A stretch of DNA of 64,000 nt from Desulfosporosinus sp. I2 (lineage in GTDB: Bacteria; Bacillota; Desulfitobacteriia; Desulfitobacteriales; Desulfitobacteriaceae). The translations under genes and the position numbers were made by a program. Shown here piece by piece: positions 16,419 through 26,303 of the stretch (position 1 is the first letter of the stretch; each line of letters begins with the position of its first letter). Location of the stretch: assembly GCF_000960765.1 (NCBI RefSeq), contig NZ_JYNH01000009.1:1-64000 (forward strand). The letters are read 5' to 3'. The notes beneath the pieces were generated by a model. The model did no database searches and was not told the origin of the DNA. It saw only the letters and a program-made list of their open reading frames with translations.

Positions 16419-17347
16419 AGCACTTCCTCCTCAGGGCGCCCGAAGAGTGCCTCCGCGAAATCGCAGGGAACAAACGGACGCAAATCATCCATTCCTTCAC
16501 CAATTCCAATGAATTTTACTGGAATTCTAGTCTCACCTTGAATTCCCAGCACAACTCCCCCTTTGGCAGTACCATCCAACTTAGTCAAGACGATTCCAGT
16601 CACCCCGGCCACTTCTTGAAAGAGTTTTGCTTGTTGAAGAGCATTTTGTCCCGTAGTTGCATCTAACACAAGTAATACCTCATGAGGTGCCCCTGGAATT
16701 TCACGCTCAATCACTCGCTTAACCTTTCTCAATTCTTCCATTAGGTTTACTTTATTATGGAGGCGACCAGCGGTATCCACAATAACAACATCTATATTTC
16801 GTGACTTAGCAGCCTGAACTGCATCATAGGCAACTGCAGCAGGATCTGCTCCTTCCCGCTGTTTAATCACCTCAACCCCGCATCGCTCTCCCCAAATTTC
16901 AAGTTGGTCAATAGCTGCAGCCCTAAAAGTATCCCCTGCAGCCATCATAACCCGTTTGCCATCCTTTTTAAACTGATTTGCTAGCTTACCAATCGTCGTA
17001 GTTTTACCCACGCCATTGACCCCAACTACGAGAATAATACTTGGACCTTGTTGAGCAAAATTAAGGTGAACTTCTTCCCCCAATAACTCCGCGATTAATT
17101 CTTGTAAGATCTGGGTCAGCTCACTTGGCTCAGAAACTTTGCGCAGTTTAACTTCTTTGCGTAACCGTTCGACTAATTCGAAGGAAGTGTTGACCCCGAC
17201 ATCAGATCGGATCAACACTTCTTCCAATTCTTCAAATAATTCTTCATCTATTTTCTTGCGACCTGTAAAAACCTGCTCAACTTTATCTACGAAATTTTGG
17301 CGAGTTTTCGTAAGGCCAGCTTTAAGTTGAGAAAAAAATCCTGCCAT
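16415..17347 (-). CDS. ftsY: SRP receptor FtsY
   Basis: FtsY is the membrane-associated receptor for SRP. The ATG at 17345-17347 ([14 protein letters not shown]) follows a GGAAGGG site and matches the usual N-terminus; the long acidic A domain of E. coli is absent, as in Firmicutes. The NG domain has G1 [18 protein letters not shown] and [10 protein letters not shown]. The protein is 310 residues. It has its own promoter and reads into mtnP by a 4-base overlap. Confidence 0.97.
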   Translation of the reverse strand: MAGFFSQLKAGLTKTRQNFVDKVEQVFTGRKKIDEELFEELEEVLIRSDVGVNTSFELVERLRKEVKLRKVSEPSELTQILQELIAELLGEEVHLNFAQQGPSIILVVGVNGVGKTTTIGKLANQFKKDGKRVMMAAGDTFRAAAIDQLEIWGERCGVEVIKQREGADPAAVAYDAVQAAKSRNIDVVIVDTAGRLHNKVNLMEELRKVKRVIEREIPGAPHEVLLVLDATTGQNALQQAKLFQEVAGVTGIVLTKLDGTAKGGVVLGIQGETRIPVKFIGIGEGMDDLRPFVPCDFAEALFGRPEEEVL

Positions 17348-17382
17348 GGTTTCCCTTCCTCTCATGGGTCACTGTCAAAATC

Positions 17383-17411
17383 ATTTTATCATAATTAGCG
17401 GTCTGTCTCAA
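17383..17411 (-). promoter_or_regulatory. Sigma-A-type promoter of ftsY-mtnP-mtnA-mtaD
   Basis: TTGAGA (17406-17411) and TAAAAT (17383-17388) are 17 bp apart on the minus strand, with an extended -10 TG. It lies downstream of the smc terminator. Confidence 0.7.
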
Positions 17412-17462
17412 ACCATTTACTAGGAAGCCGTCCGATTTTGGAAACTTACTTCAGGTAGAGTT

Positions 17463-17484
17463 CTAAACTTCATCTGAAGTTTAG
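17463..17484. repeat. CTAAACTTCA hairpin
   Basis: CTAAACTTCA (17463-17472) and TGAAGTTTAG (17475-17484) are perfect complements with a two-base spacer. A near copy with one mismatch is at 10613-10635. Confidence 0.7.
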
Positions 17485-17542
17485 CTGATCTTATCCAGTG
17501 GCTTATGCTGTTGGCCAAGCGGTTAAGTCATCGTATAAAATA

Positions 17543-17581
17543 AGTAAGAGAAGCGGGGCTGATATCTCCACTTCTCTTACT
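17543..17581 (-). terminator. Terminator after smc
   Basis: AGTAAGAGAAG (17543-17553) pairs with CTTCTCTTACT (17571-17581); the stem extends inward with GGGG/CTCC. On the minus strand it is followed by TATTTTATAC. It lies 25 bases past the smc stop. Confidence 0.65.
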
Positions 17582-17605
17582 CATTTCTGTAACCTCTTTC
17601 TCTAC

Positions 17606-20600
17606 TTAGGCCGATTCGTTCTGATCCGTTCGTTCGTCAAGTCGCACAGAGAGCAATTTAGAAACCCCTGATTCCTCCATTGTTATCCCATATAAAATAT
17701 CCGCTGATTCCATCGTCCCTTTGCGATGAGAGATGACGATAAATTGGGTGGAATGGGATAAACGATGAATGTATTCTGCAAAACGCTGAACGTTTGCATC
17801 ATCCAAAGAGGCTTCGATCTCATCAAGTAGACAAAATGGGCTGGGTTTTACGCGCAGCAGTGCAAAAAGCAAGGCGATGGCTGTCAGTGCCCGTTCTCCT
17901 CCTGATAATAAGGAGAGTAGTTGCTGTTTTTTGCCAGGTGGCTGGACGATAATCTCTACGCCCGTCTCTAATAAATGCTCAGGATCCACTAAACAAAGTT
18001 CTGCACTTCCCCCTTTAAATAGTTCTTTAAAGACGTCCTTAAAGGCTTGGTTCACCGCCTCGAAACTTTCTGCAAAACGTTCGATCATGATCTTATCTAA
18101 TTCTGCAATGAGCTGGCGTAAGGTTTGGTTGGCCTCAATTAAATCTTCTTGTTGACTTAACATAAACTCATGCCGACTTAGCATCTTGGGGTACGTTTCT
18201 ATAGCCGCTTGGTTAATAGGGCCTAGAGCTTTGATCTGTTGTTTGATCTCTTGAATTCTTTGCCCAATGGTCGATCGTTCTTCCACTGGTTTATAGGGCA
18301 AAGCCTCTTCCCAGGATAGAGCAAATTCCTCAGTTAAGCGAGTAAGTCCCGTTTGCCACTCCGTCTCCCATCGTGCAACGCGCAGTTCATTGGCATGAAG
18401 ACGTTGCTCAAGCGTATGAACTTCCTCTCGTTTTTTCTGAATATCCGCTTCCCATTCAAGGACGCGAACTGCTAAAACTTCACGTTCTTGCCGCTTCTGC
18501 ATCAACCGAAATTGTAAATCAGCTTGGGATTGACTTTGAACTTCCAACTGATTTACAAAAGTAGCCTTTTCTTCTTCAACCCCAGAACGAGCTATTTGAA
18601 CATCTTCAAGACTTTGGAGTTTGAGTTTAAGACCAGACTCTTGATCTTGAAACACCAAATGTTCCTGCTCCAGCGCCTCCAAACACTGGGATAATTCTTG
18701 TTCCCATTTTGCGAGCTGGATTTTTTCTAGAGTTAATTGCTCTCCGACAGCCTCCAACGACTCAGCCGCTGTCTTTGCTTCTTGCTCCCGACTATGAAGT
18801 TCCTCGCGCAATACGATCGATTTTTTTTCAGCAGCTGCAAGACGATCTTTTATCCCCTCCAGAGCCAAAGACCGTTCTGTCTTCTGTTCCATAGCCTCTA
18901 AGTAGCGATAGGCTGCAACCTGTACGTCTTCTGTAAAGCGTCCAATCTGAATCGCCATGCTTTCGAGCTGCGTCCTATGCATCACGAGATGCTCCTGTTT
19001 TTCATGTTGTTCTAGGGTAATCTGCTCAAGCTCTGTTTGAAGCCTATGTTGATTTTTCTCAATTTCCGCTCGCTCTTGTTCCTTTTGGGATCGTTCTGTT
19101 TTCAGGCGCTTAAGGGCTTCACGCAATGAGTCAATTTCGCGAGAGCGCCCGAGCAAATTTCCTCCTTTGCGTTGGACACTCCCTCCGCTTAATGAGCCTC
19201 CAGGGTGAACTTGATCCCCTTCTAAGGTCACAATCCTTAGCTTATAACCTGAAAAACGTGCCACTCTTGTCGCAGCGTCCATATCTCTAACCACGGCAAT
19301 TCGCCCCAGAAGAGAAGCAATCGCGGGCCGATATTTCTCTTCGAAATCAATTAATTCGAGGGCTATACCCACAAAACCAGGATCTTTTTGCACTGAGGGA
19401 AGAACTGACATCTGAGTCCCTTGGATAACATCGAGTGGAAGAAAGGTAGCTCTCCCCAATTGACGCGACTTTAAATAGTGGATCGCTCCTTTAGCTGCCT
19501 GTTCGCTCTCCGCAATCACATTTTGTAATCCTGCACCCAAGGCAGTTTCCAAGGCTAGTTCATAATCTTCTTCAACCTTGATTAGTTCAGCAACGGTTCC
19601 ACACAATCCCACACCTTCGGGGATTCCCTTTTTCTTAGCCTGCATCACCTCGCGGACCCCACGTTGATACCCTTCCAGATTATCCTCTAAGGCCTGAAGC
19701 GCATGGAGACGAGCCTTCGTCTGATCCTCTTGGTTTATGAGCTTCTGTAGACCAAGATGTTTTTCTCTCAGGAGTTCTTTGAACTTCTCGGATTCACCAA
19801 CTAAACGAACCCGTTCCACTTCAGTTATCCTCTGAGCCCGTTCAATCTCTTTCTGTTCCTTCTCCTGAGCCATTTGCTTATCCTGTAGCAGTTCGAGTTC
19901 TGTTTCTTTTTGAAGCCGCTCTTGCCCCAGTTGCCCCACTTGTTGTTCTAACGACAAAAGCGTGTGTTGGGTTCCGGTTAATTCATTTGAACAGTGGGAT
20001 TGTGCCGCAAGAGCATCGAATAAGTCTGCTTTAATATGTTCAATCTGCTTGGCTCCATTATTTTTGCGTGCTTCAGATAATATCTGTTCCTGGAGCTTGA
20101 CGTTTTGTTGAGCTTTCCCAACCGTATGCTTTAAGACAATCTGTTTAGCTTCAAGGGTATTAATCCGTTCATGCACACCTTGAAGCCGCTCTTCGTCGAC
20201 TATCTGCTCGCGTGCCAAGCGGGTAATTTGTTCATCAAAATATCCAGTGCGTTCGATCCGTAGGTTCAATTCATGGTTTAAGGCATTGATGGCTTGCTCT
20301 GCTTGGAATGCCTCATTTTGCTGGCACTGGATCGTTTCATCCATATGTTTCAGGTTAACCTTATCTTCGAGATTTAGGCCTTCCTTACGCGCCAATGATG
20401 CTTGAGCAGACACCAATTCTGCTTGTAACGTCTCAGAGTTCGATTCTCCAGCAGATAACTTTTCCTTTACCTCTGTGACGTCTAATACGACAGCCTGAAT
20501 TTCCAGTTCTCTCTGTTCTTCAGCGAGAGCTAGGCTTTGTTCGGCCACTTGGGCTTGGGCAGCCAGAGGAGTCAACTGTTCCTCAATTTCTTGTACAATA

Positions 20601-21202
20601 TCTTCAAGCCGTTGAAGGTTCAGAACCGTATCATCAAGACGCTTTAAAGCTTCACGCTTTCGAAAACGGAACTTAGTAATTCCCGCCGCCTCTTCAATCA
20701 GTGATCGCCGTTCTTCTGATTTTAGGTTTAGTATTTCCTCAACCCGCCCCTGCCCAATGATCGAAAATCCTTCTTTTCCAGCTCCTGTATCCATAAAAAG
20801 TTCTTGAATATCTTTAAGTCGCGAAAGCGCTTTATTAATGAGATATTGGGATTCACCGTCGCGATAAGCCCGCCTTGTTATCGTTACTTCCCTAAAGTCC
20901 AATGGAAAAATGCCAGTTGAGTTATCAAAAATCAAGGAAACTTCTGCCATTCCGACCGGGCGACGTTGTGTACTTCCTGAAAAAATAACGTCTTCCATTT
21001 TTGCTCCTCGAAGGCTCTTAGCACTTTGTTCCCCTAAGACCCAGCGAACAGCATCTGCGACATTACTCTTACCGCTTCCGTTCGGACCTACAATGACGCT
21101 TAATCCTTGGCCTAATTCCAGTTTTACACGATCGGCGAACGACTTAAATCCCTGAATATGAATTCCCTTCAAGAAGATTGGGAAATTCTCAGGTTCAGTC
21201 AT
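17606..21202 (-). CDS. smc: Chromosome segregation protein SMC
   Basis: SMC is the ATPase core of condensin with ScpA and ScpB. The start ATG at 21200-21202 has GGGGGAG eight bases upstream inside rnc. Counting from it, the Walker A GPNGSGKSN is at 39-47, followed by two long coiled coils around a hinge near residues 520-670 (GVGLCGTVAELIKVEEDYE region), and the C-terminal head with the signature LSGGERALTA and Walker B FCLLDEIEASLDD. Length 1198 is normal. It overlaps the end of rnc by eight bases. Confidence 0.97.
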   Translation of the reverse strand: MTEPENFPIFLKGIHIQGFKSFADRVKLELGQGLSVIVGPNGSGKSNVADAVRWVLGEQSAKSLRGAKMEDVIFSGSTQRRPVGMAEVSLIFDNSTGIFPLDFREVTITRRAYRDGESQYLINKALSRLKDIQELFMDTGAGKEGFSIIGQGRVEEILNLKSEERRSLIEEAAGITKFRFRKREALKRLDDTVLNLQRLEDIVQEIEEQLTPLAAQAQVAEQSLALAEEQRELEIQAVVLDVTEVKEKLSAGESNSETLQAELVSAQASLARKEGLNLEDKVNLKHMDETIQCQQNEAFQAEQAINALNHELNLRIERTGYFDEQITRLAREQIVDEERLQGVHERINTLEAKQIVLKHTVGKAQQNVKLQEQILSEARKNNGAKQIEHIKADLFDALAAQSHCSNELTGTQHTLLSLEQQVGQLGQERLQKETELELLQDKQMAQEKEQKEIERAQRITEVERVRLVGESEKFKELLREKHLGLQKLINQEDQTKARLHALQALEDNLEGYQRGVREVMQAKKKGIPEGVGLCGTVAELIKVEEDYELALETALGAGLQNVIAESEQAAKGAIHYLKSRQLGRATFLPLDVIQGTQMSVLPSVQKDPGFVGIALELIDFEEKYRPAIASLLGRIAVVRDMDAATRVARFSGYKLRIVTLEGDQVHPGGSLSGGSVQRKGGNLLGRSREIDSLREALKRLKTERSQKEQERAEIEKNQHRLQTELEQITLEQHEKQEHLVMHRTQLESMAIQIGRFTEDVQVAAYRYLEAMEQKTERSLALEGIKDRLAAAEKKSIVLREELHSREQEAKTAAESLEAVGEQLTLEKIQLAKWEQELSQCLEALEQEHLVFQDQESGLKLKLQSLEDVQIARSGVEEEKATFVNQLEVQSQSQADLQFRLMQKRQEREVLAVRVLEWEADIQKKREEVHTLEQRLHANELRVARWETEWQTGLTRLTEEFALSWEEALPYKPVEERSTIGQRIQEIKQQIKALGPINQAAIETYPKMLSRHEFMLSQQEDLIEANQTLRQLIAELDKIMIERFAESFEAVNQAFKDVFKELFKGGSAELCLVDPEHLLETGVEIIVQPPGKKQQLLSLLSGGERALTAIALLFALLRVKPSPFCLLDEIEASLDDANVQRFAEYIHRLSHSTQFIVISHRKGTMESADILYGITMEESGVSKLLSVRLDERTDQNESA

Positions 21203-21980
21203 CGTTTTCACTCCCCCAAAGGTCTAGTACCTGTTGAGCAGCATGTTGCTCAGCTTCTTTTTTTGTACGACCCATCCCTTTCCCTAATAAATCCCCTCCG
21301 ATAAAAACACCCGCTGTAAAGCACTTATTGTGATCAGGGCCTTCTTCCGCCAAAATCTGATAGTTGACTTCTTTTTCTTCGCGTTGTGCTTTTTCCTGGA
21401 GCACAGTTTTATAGTCCCCATAATTTCCTTTGGCGACTTCATCAATCGACGGTTTGAGCAACTCCAGAATAACCCTACGGGCTTCCAGAAGCCCATATTG
21501 CAAATAAATAGCTCCAATTACTGCTTCCCAGGCATCGGCCAGGATAGAAGGCCGTTCCCGACCACCCGATACTAGTTCCCCTTTACCCAATAATAGCTCT
21601 TGTCCCAACTCGATTTCATACGCCTTACGCGCTAAGGTTGTTTCATTCACAACAGCGGCTCGCATCTTCGTAAGTTCTCCCTCTGGGCGATCCGGGTAAC
21701 TCAGATATAGGTACTCAGCAATCACAAAGTCCAAAATCGCATCCCCTAAAAATTCAAGCCGCTGATTATTTTCTTTTCCGAATTGCGGATTTTCAAAGAC
21801 ATACGAAGGATGGGTCAAGGCTGTGACAAACAATCGATTAGGAGGGGTTCCTAATTCTAATCGTTTTGCCAGCCTAACTCCAGGCTCCAATTTAAGGGAA
21901 GATAAGGCGTATTTCTTTCGCCCTGATCTTCCCTCTGTTTTAATAGTGTTTGAAGTCGCGCTGAGTCTCTTTTCGACCAT
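21195..21980 (-). CDS. rnc: Ribonuclease III
   Basis: RNase III cleaves double-stranded RNA in rRNA and mRNA processing. The signature NQRLEFLGDAILDFV is followed by a C-terminal dsRNA-binding domain (DYKTVLQEKAQREEKEVNY, then GMGRTKKEAEQHAAQQVL). The ATG at 21978-21980 with AAGGAG nine bases upstream is preferred over one at 22007. The protein has about 30 basic, low-complexity residues before the catalytic domain that B. subtilis Rnc lacks or keeps shorter. Confidence 0.95.
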   Translation of the reverse strand: MVEKRLSATSNTIKTEGRSGRKKYALSSLKLEPGVRLAKRLELGTPPNRLFVTALTHPSYVFENPQFGKENNQRLEFLGDAILDFVIAEYLYLSYPDRPEGELTKMRAAVVNETTLARKAYEIELGQELLLGKGELVSGGRERPSILADAWEAVIGAIYLQYGLLEARRVILELLKPSIDEVAKGNYGDYKTVLQEKAQREEKEVNYQILAEEGPDHNKCFTAGVFIGGDLLGKGMGRTKKEAEQHAAQQVLDLWGSENDD

Positions 21981-21999
21981 AATGTTGATCTCCTTACCT

Positions 22000-23238
22000 T
22001 TAGGCAAATTTCTTCAACACGATTGTAGCATTATGTCCACCAAAACCTAGAGAATTGGACATCGCCACATTGACAGATTGTTTTCGTGCAACATTAGGAA
22101 CATAGTCCAGATCACATTCCGGATCAGGTTCTCCATAATTAATAGTGGGGGGGATCGAACCCCGCTCGATGGCCAGTGCGCAAATAATCGCCTCAATAGC
22201 ACCTGCCGCCCCCATCAAGTGTCCTGTCATAGATTTGGTCGAACTAATGGCTAACTTCTCGGCATGACCACCAAACAAGCTCTTAATGGCTTCGGTTTCC
22301 GACTGATCATTGGGACCCGTACCCGTTCCATGCGCATTAATATAATCAACGTCTTCAACATTTACCTCTGCGTCATTTAAAGCTAGTCGCATCGAACGAA
22401 TGGCACCCGCTCCACCAGGGGCTGGGGTTGTAATATGATGGGCATCCGAAGTGCTCCCATAACCCGCTAGTTCCGCATAAATATGGGCACCGCGGGCTTC
22501 GGCATGTTCCAAGGATTCTAAAACCAGAACCCCAGCTCCTTCCCCCATTACAAATCCACTGCGACGTTTATCAAAAGGTCGGCACGCCTGCTCAGGGTGT
22601 TCCTTCTCGGTTGACATCGCTTTCATCGAGCAAAAACCGGCAAACGCTAAATTGGTAATCGGCGCCTCGGTACCCCCACATAAGACAATATCAGCTTCGC
22701 CACGTTGAATGATACGCAGTGCTTCCCCAATCGCATTCGTTGCTGAAGCACAAGCTGTAACCACCGTGATACTCGAACCTTGAAAGCCAAAAGCAATCGA
22801 TAAATTCCCGGCAGCCATATTACTAATTAACATGGGAACAAAAAGTGCGCTAATTCGTTTGCTCCCTTTATTCATGAGCACTTCTTTTTGTTCCTCAAAG
22901 GAGGTTACGCCGCCGATTCCACACCCTATTACCGTTCCAACACGTTCTTTGTCAACCTTATCTAAATTCAATCCGGAATCTTGCAACGCCAATTTAGCTG
23001 CAGCCAAGGCAAATTGACTGAAGCGGTCCATGCGGCGACTTTCCTTTTTATCAGCATAGTCTGTTGGCTCAAAATTCTTAATCTCTGCGGCAACTTTTGT
23101 AGGGAGATCGGTTACATCAAAACGTGTCACCAATCCGACCCCAGACTTTCCCTCGATTAAATTATTCCAAAATTCATCAAGCAGACTTCCTACGGGAGTA
23201 ATAACTCCCATCCCTGTAATCACTGCACGGTGTTTCAC
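22000..23238 (-). CDS. fabF: 3-oxoacyl-ACP synthase II
   Basis: FabF elongates acyl-ACP with malonyl-ACP. The Cys-His-His triad appears in VVTACASATNAIGE, INAHGTGTGPND and KSMTGHLMGAAGAIEA. The GTG start (23236-23238) overlaps the stop of the upstream fabK-like gene as GTGA, and GGAGG lies about seven bases upstream. The 412-residue length is standard. It ends 20 bases before rnc. Confidence 0.97.
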   Translation of the reverse strand: MKHRAVITGMGVITPVGSLLDEFWNNLIEGKSGVGLVTRFDVTDLPTKVAAEIKNFEPTDYADKKESRRMDRFSQFALAAAKLALQDSGLNLDKVDKERVGTVIGCGIGGVTSFEEQKEVLMNKGSKRISALFVPMLISNMAAGNLSIAFGFQGSSITVVTACASATNAIGEALRIIQRGEADIVLCGGTEAPITNLAFAGFCSMKAMSTEKEHPEQACRPFDKRRSGFVMGEGAGVLVLESLEHAEARGAHIYAELAGYGSTSDAHHITTPAPGGAGAIRSMRLALNDAEVNVEDVDYINAHGTGTGPNDQSETEAIKSLFGGHAEKLAISSTKSMTGHLMGAAGAIEAIICALAIERGSIPPTINYGEPDPECDLDYVPNVARKQSVNVAMSNSLGFGGHNATIVLKKFA

Positions 23239-24194
23239 ACCGACTCCTCCTTCACGCCAAGTATTCCCTTTTTAATATCTTCAAAAATCTGATGTACGGA
23301 TAAAACTTCCTTAATCTTAGCGACATTTGCCCCTGAAAAAATTAGGCCCTCTTGAACATCACCCGTCTGAGCCTTAATTAAGCGGCTCATAATACAAAAG
23401 TTCCCCTCACACTGTTTGAGGCAACCCATGCACTTTGTCGGCTTGAGGTCAACCTTTTCGTCAAGAGCCTTGGTAAAGGGATTTCGAATTCCTCGTCCCG
23501 GCAGCCCGACCGGACTATGAACTATCACGATATCCTCATCAGTGGCTTTTAACATTTCTGTTTTCCAAGCAAGTGCTGCACCACTTTCTTCGCTAAGTGC
23601 AAACCGTGTTCCCATTTGCACTCCATTGGCACCCATTTTCAACATCTCGGCGACCCCTTGGCCATCAATGACGCCCCCAGCAGCAATGACAGGAATACTG
23701 ACAGCAGCGATAACCTCGGGTAAAATATCGTGAATAGAACGATCTGTTCCTAAATGTCCGCCAGCTTCCACCCCTTCTACAATAACGGCAGCCGCACCCA
23801 GCTTTTCAGATAGTTTAGCAAGTTTGGCTGAAGACACAATGGGTACTACCGGTATGCCCTTTTCCTTTCCCCAGGTAAACATATCCCTTGAAAATCCAGC
23901 TCCCGAAACTAAAAGATCAATCTTTTCGTCAAAAGCAGCATGCACCAATTGAGCAAACTCACGGACAGCAAACATAATGTTGACTCCGATAATTCCCGTC
24001 GTCCGCCTTCGTGCTTCACGAATTTCAGTTCTAAGTTCCTCAACAGACAAACCGCTACCAGCAATGATTCCGATTCCTCCCTCTTCTGCTACAGCAGCAG
24101 CGAGAGGGGCCATAGATATCCTGACAGCCATTCCCCCTTGGATTACAGGGATTTTGGCTACTAAATTTGCAATACGCAGTACCGGTATTTTCAC
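23235..24194 (-). CDS. FabK/nitronate monooxygenase-like FMN oxidoreductase with a cysteine cluster
   Basis: A 319-residue TIM-barrel flavoprotein of the FabK/NMO family. FMN-binding glycines (PVIQGGMAVRIS, GGVIDGQGVAEML, GVQMGTRF) and the GVEAGGHLG motif are present. It differs from the canonical FabK at 26304 by a C-terminal Cys-x2-Cys-x3-Cys-x4-Cys segment (KCMGCLKQCEGNFC), which could bind a metal or Fe-S cluster. GTG at 24192-24194 is chosen for its GGGAGG site. Placed between acpP and fabF, it may be a second enoyl-ACP reductase or an unrelated nitronate or alkene oxidoreductase. Confidence 0.8.
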   Translation of the reverse strand: MKIPVLRIANLVAKIPVIQGGMAVRISMAPLAAAVAEEGGIGIIAGSGLSVEELRTEIREARRRTTGIIGVNIMFAVREFAQLVHAAFDEKIDLLVSGAGFSRDMFTWGKEKGIPVVPIVSSAKLAKLSEKLGAAAVIVEGVEAGGHLGTDRSIHDILPEVIAAVSIPVIAAGGVIDGQGVAEMLKMGANGVQMGTRFALSEESGAALAWKTEMLKATDEDIVIVHSPVGLPGRGIRNPFTKALDEKVDLKPTKCMGCLKQCEGNFCIMSRLIKAQTGDVQEGLIFSGANVAKIKEVLSVHQIFEDIKKGILGVKEESV

Positions 24195-24312
24195 AATTTT
24201 TCCTCCCACTTAGAGATCAACCCTTCTCAAGTCGTCAAAACAACTACCCTAGAGAATCTATTTAAATTTCTCTTAATCTCAAAAATAGATCAGAGAAAAA
24301 AGCTTCTTAAAA

Positions 24313-24343
24313 GAAAGTCCCGCATTTGAATACGGGACCTTTC
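24313..24343 (-). terminator. Terminator after acpP
   Basis: GAAAGTCCCG (24313-24322) pairs with CGGGACCTTTC (24333-24343) with one bulged base; TTTCTTTT follows on the minus strand. It separates the fapR-acpP block from the fabK-like gene and fabF. Confidence 0.75.
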
Positions 24344-24350
24344 TGTGTGG

Positions 24351-24578
24351 TTATTTGTTTTCCGTGATGTAGTTGACTGCATCTCCAACTGTCCGAATCT
24401 TTTCCGCTTCTTCATCCGGAATATCCAAGTCGAATGCCTCTTCTAGAGCCATAATCAATTCAACGATATCCAAAGAATCTGCATTTAGCTCTTCAAAGGA
24501 GGTTTCCGGGGTAATAGTTCCTTCATCTACCCCAAGTTGTTCGACGACGATGGCTTTCACTTTATCGAAAACTCCCAT
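24351..24578 (-). CDS. acpP: Acyl carrier protein
   Basis: The 75-residue acidic protein contains the phosphopantetheine site [10 protein letters not shown] (Ser about 36). It carries growing acyl chains for the fab enzymes and for PlsX. It follows fabG by 38 bases and ends at a terminator. Confidence 0.98.
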   Translation of the reverse strand: MGVFDKVKAIVVEQLGVDEGTITPETSFEELNADSLDIVELIMALEEAFDLDIPDEEAEKIRTVGDAVNYITENK

Positions 24579-24616
24579 GCTGCTTCTTCACCTCCTCTCA
24601 AAACTTAGATTAAACC

Positions 24617-25360
24617 TTACATTTCCATACCCCCATCGACACATAAAGTCTGTCCAGTTATGTAGGACGCCTCTGGGGACACAAGGAACCGAACCACTTT
24701 GGCAACGTCTCCAGGATTTCCTATGCGACCAAGTGGAATTCCACGCAAAACCTCATTTTGCGTCCCTTCTGGTAATGTTTCCGTCATATCTGTGAAAATA
24801 TACCCAGGCGCGACTGCATTCACTCGGATCCCACGAGAAGCAAATTCCTTAGCAATGGATTTGGTAAATCCAATCAGACCCGCTTTGGCGGCTGCATAAT
24901 TGGCTTGTCCCGCGTTCCCTGATAGACCTACGACAGAGGAAATATTCACGATAACCCCCGATCGTTGCTTGAGCATCCCTTTACTGACCGCCTTGGTACA
25001 AAGGTAAGTCCCTTTGAGATTGGTGGCCATAACCGAGTCCCAGTCCGCCTCTTTCATGCGCAGCAACAGCGAATCTCGTGTAATACCTGCATTGTTGACG
25101 AGTATGTCAATCTTCCCGAAATGCTCTAACGTTGTTTTTAACAACCGATCAACATCTGCTGCTTGGCTCACATCTGCTTGAACGACCAAACCTATTCCAC
25201 CTGTTTCTTTAATCAAAGCTAGAGTTTCCTCTGCTTTATTGGAACGGCCAGCATAATTGACGACCACCTTTACCCCTGCGGCTGCCAACTCTAAAGCTAT
25301 GGCGCGCCCAATACCACGTCCACTCCCTGTGACAATGGCTACGCTATCTTTCAGCACCAT
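24617..25360 (-). CDS. fabG: 3-oxoacyl-ACP reductase
   Basis: A short-chain dehydrogenase of 247 residues. The cofactor motif GSGRGIGRAIA, the NNAG motif, the catalytic serine (NISSVVG) and YxxxK (YAAAK) are intact. FabG reduces 3-oxoacyl-ACP with NADPH. It follows fabD with a one-base gap, implying coupling. Confidence 0.97.
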   Translation of the reverse strand: MVLKDSVAIVTGSGRGIGRAIALELAAAGVKVVVNYAGRSNKAEETLALIKETGGIGLVVQADVSQAADVDRLLKTTLEHFGKIDILVNNAGITRDSLLLRMKEADWDSVMATNLKGTYLCTKAVSKGMLKQRSGVIVNISSVVGLSGNAGQANYAAAKAGLIGFTKSIAKEFASRGIRVNAVAPGYIFTDMTETLPEGTQNEVLRGIPLGRIGNPGDVAKVVRFLVSPEASYITGQTLCVDGGMEM

Positions 25361-25361
25361 T

Positions 25362-26300
25362 TTAACGACTCTCCTTCAAATATGCAAGTGACATTTCTAA
25401 GGACGCTTGATCCTCAATCCTGAGGAGCTTGGCCTCGGGGACAATTTTTTTGAGTAAACCTGTTAAGACTTTGCCAGGTCCACACTCGATAAACGTATCA
25501 ACTCCTAAGTCTCGAAGATGACGAACAGATTGCTCCCATAAGACTGCACTACTAACTTGTTCTACCAACGTGCTAATAGTCCGTGCGGAAGAAAGAACTT
25601 CCGCGCCGTCAATGTTGGCCACAACCGGACAACGTGGGGGTTGCCAAGACACTTTTTCTAAGACCAAGCGCAGAGCTGCTCCTACCCCTTCCATCAAACG
25701 GGAGTGAAAAGGGCCGCTCACGGGTAACGGAATAGCCCGTTTTGCTCCCAATCCCTTGGCAACCTCTATAGCATAGGTTACGGCCCCTTTGTCCCCGGAG
25801 ATAACCACTTGTCCTGCGCAGTTATAATTTGCTGGTGCCACAACCCCGTGACTTGAGGCAATTCGGCAAGCTTCTTCCACTTGTTCCGAAGAAAGGCCCA
25901 GGATTGCAGCCATTCCTCCCTCACCCTTTGGATCCGCGGCTTGCATGAGTTCACCACGAATTCTCACAACGCGTAAGGCCTCAGCTAAATTAAGACTGCC
26001 CGCCGCAACATGAGCCGAATACTCTCCCAAACTGTGCCCAGCCACAAAATCAGGTTCTATCCCCACATCTCGAAGTTGCTGCCAGGCCACAACACTAACG
26101 AGAAGTATCGCGGGTTGTGTATTGATCGTCTGTTGGAGTACGTCTTCCGGACCCTGTTCCATTAAGGAGATAAACTCATTTCCTAATACTTCGCGCGCCG
26201 TTTCCAGAGCTTTACTACCGCTGGGAGTCAGAAAAAGTTCTTTTCCCATTCCGATATATTGTGATCCTTGTCCTGGAAAAATACAGGCTAGTTTACCCAA
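25362..26300 (-). CDS. fabD: Malonyl-CoA:ACP transacylase
   Basis: FabD loads malonate onto ACP. The nucleophile elbow GHSLGEYSA (Ser about 92), the PGQGSQ start and the HSRLM histidine region are present. Length 312 is usual. It lies three bases after fabK. Confidence 0.97.
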   Translation of the reverse strand: MGKLACIFPGQGSQYIGMGKELFLTPSGSKALETAREVLGNEFISLMEQGPEDVLQQTINTQPAILLVSVVAWQQLRDVGIEPDFVAGHSLGEYSAHVAAGSLNLAEALRVVRIRGELMQAADPKGEGGMAAILGLSSEQVEEACRIASSHGVVAPANYNCAGQVVISGDKGAVTYAIEVAKGLGAKRAIPLPVSGPFHSRLMEGVGAALRLVLEKVSWQPPRCPVVANIDGAEVLSSARTISTLVEQVSSAVLWEQSVRHLRDLGVDTFIECGPGKVLTGLLKKIVPEAKLLRIEDQASLEMSLAYLKESR

Positions 26301-26303
26301 TTA

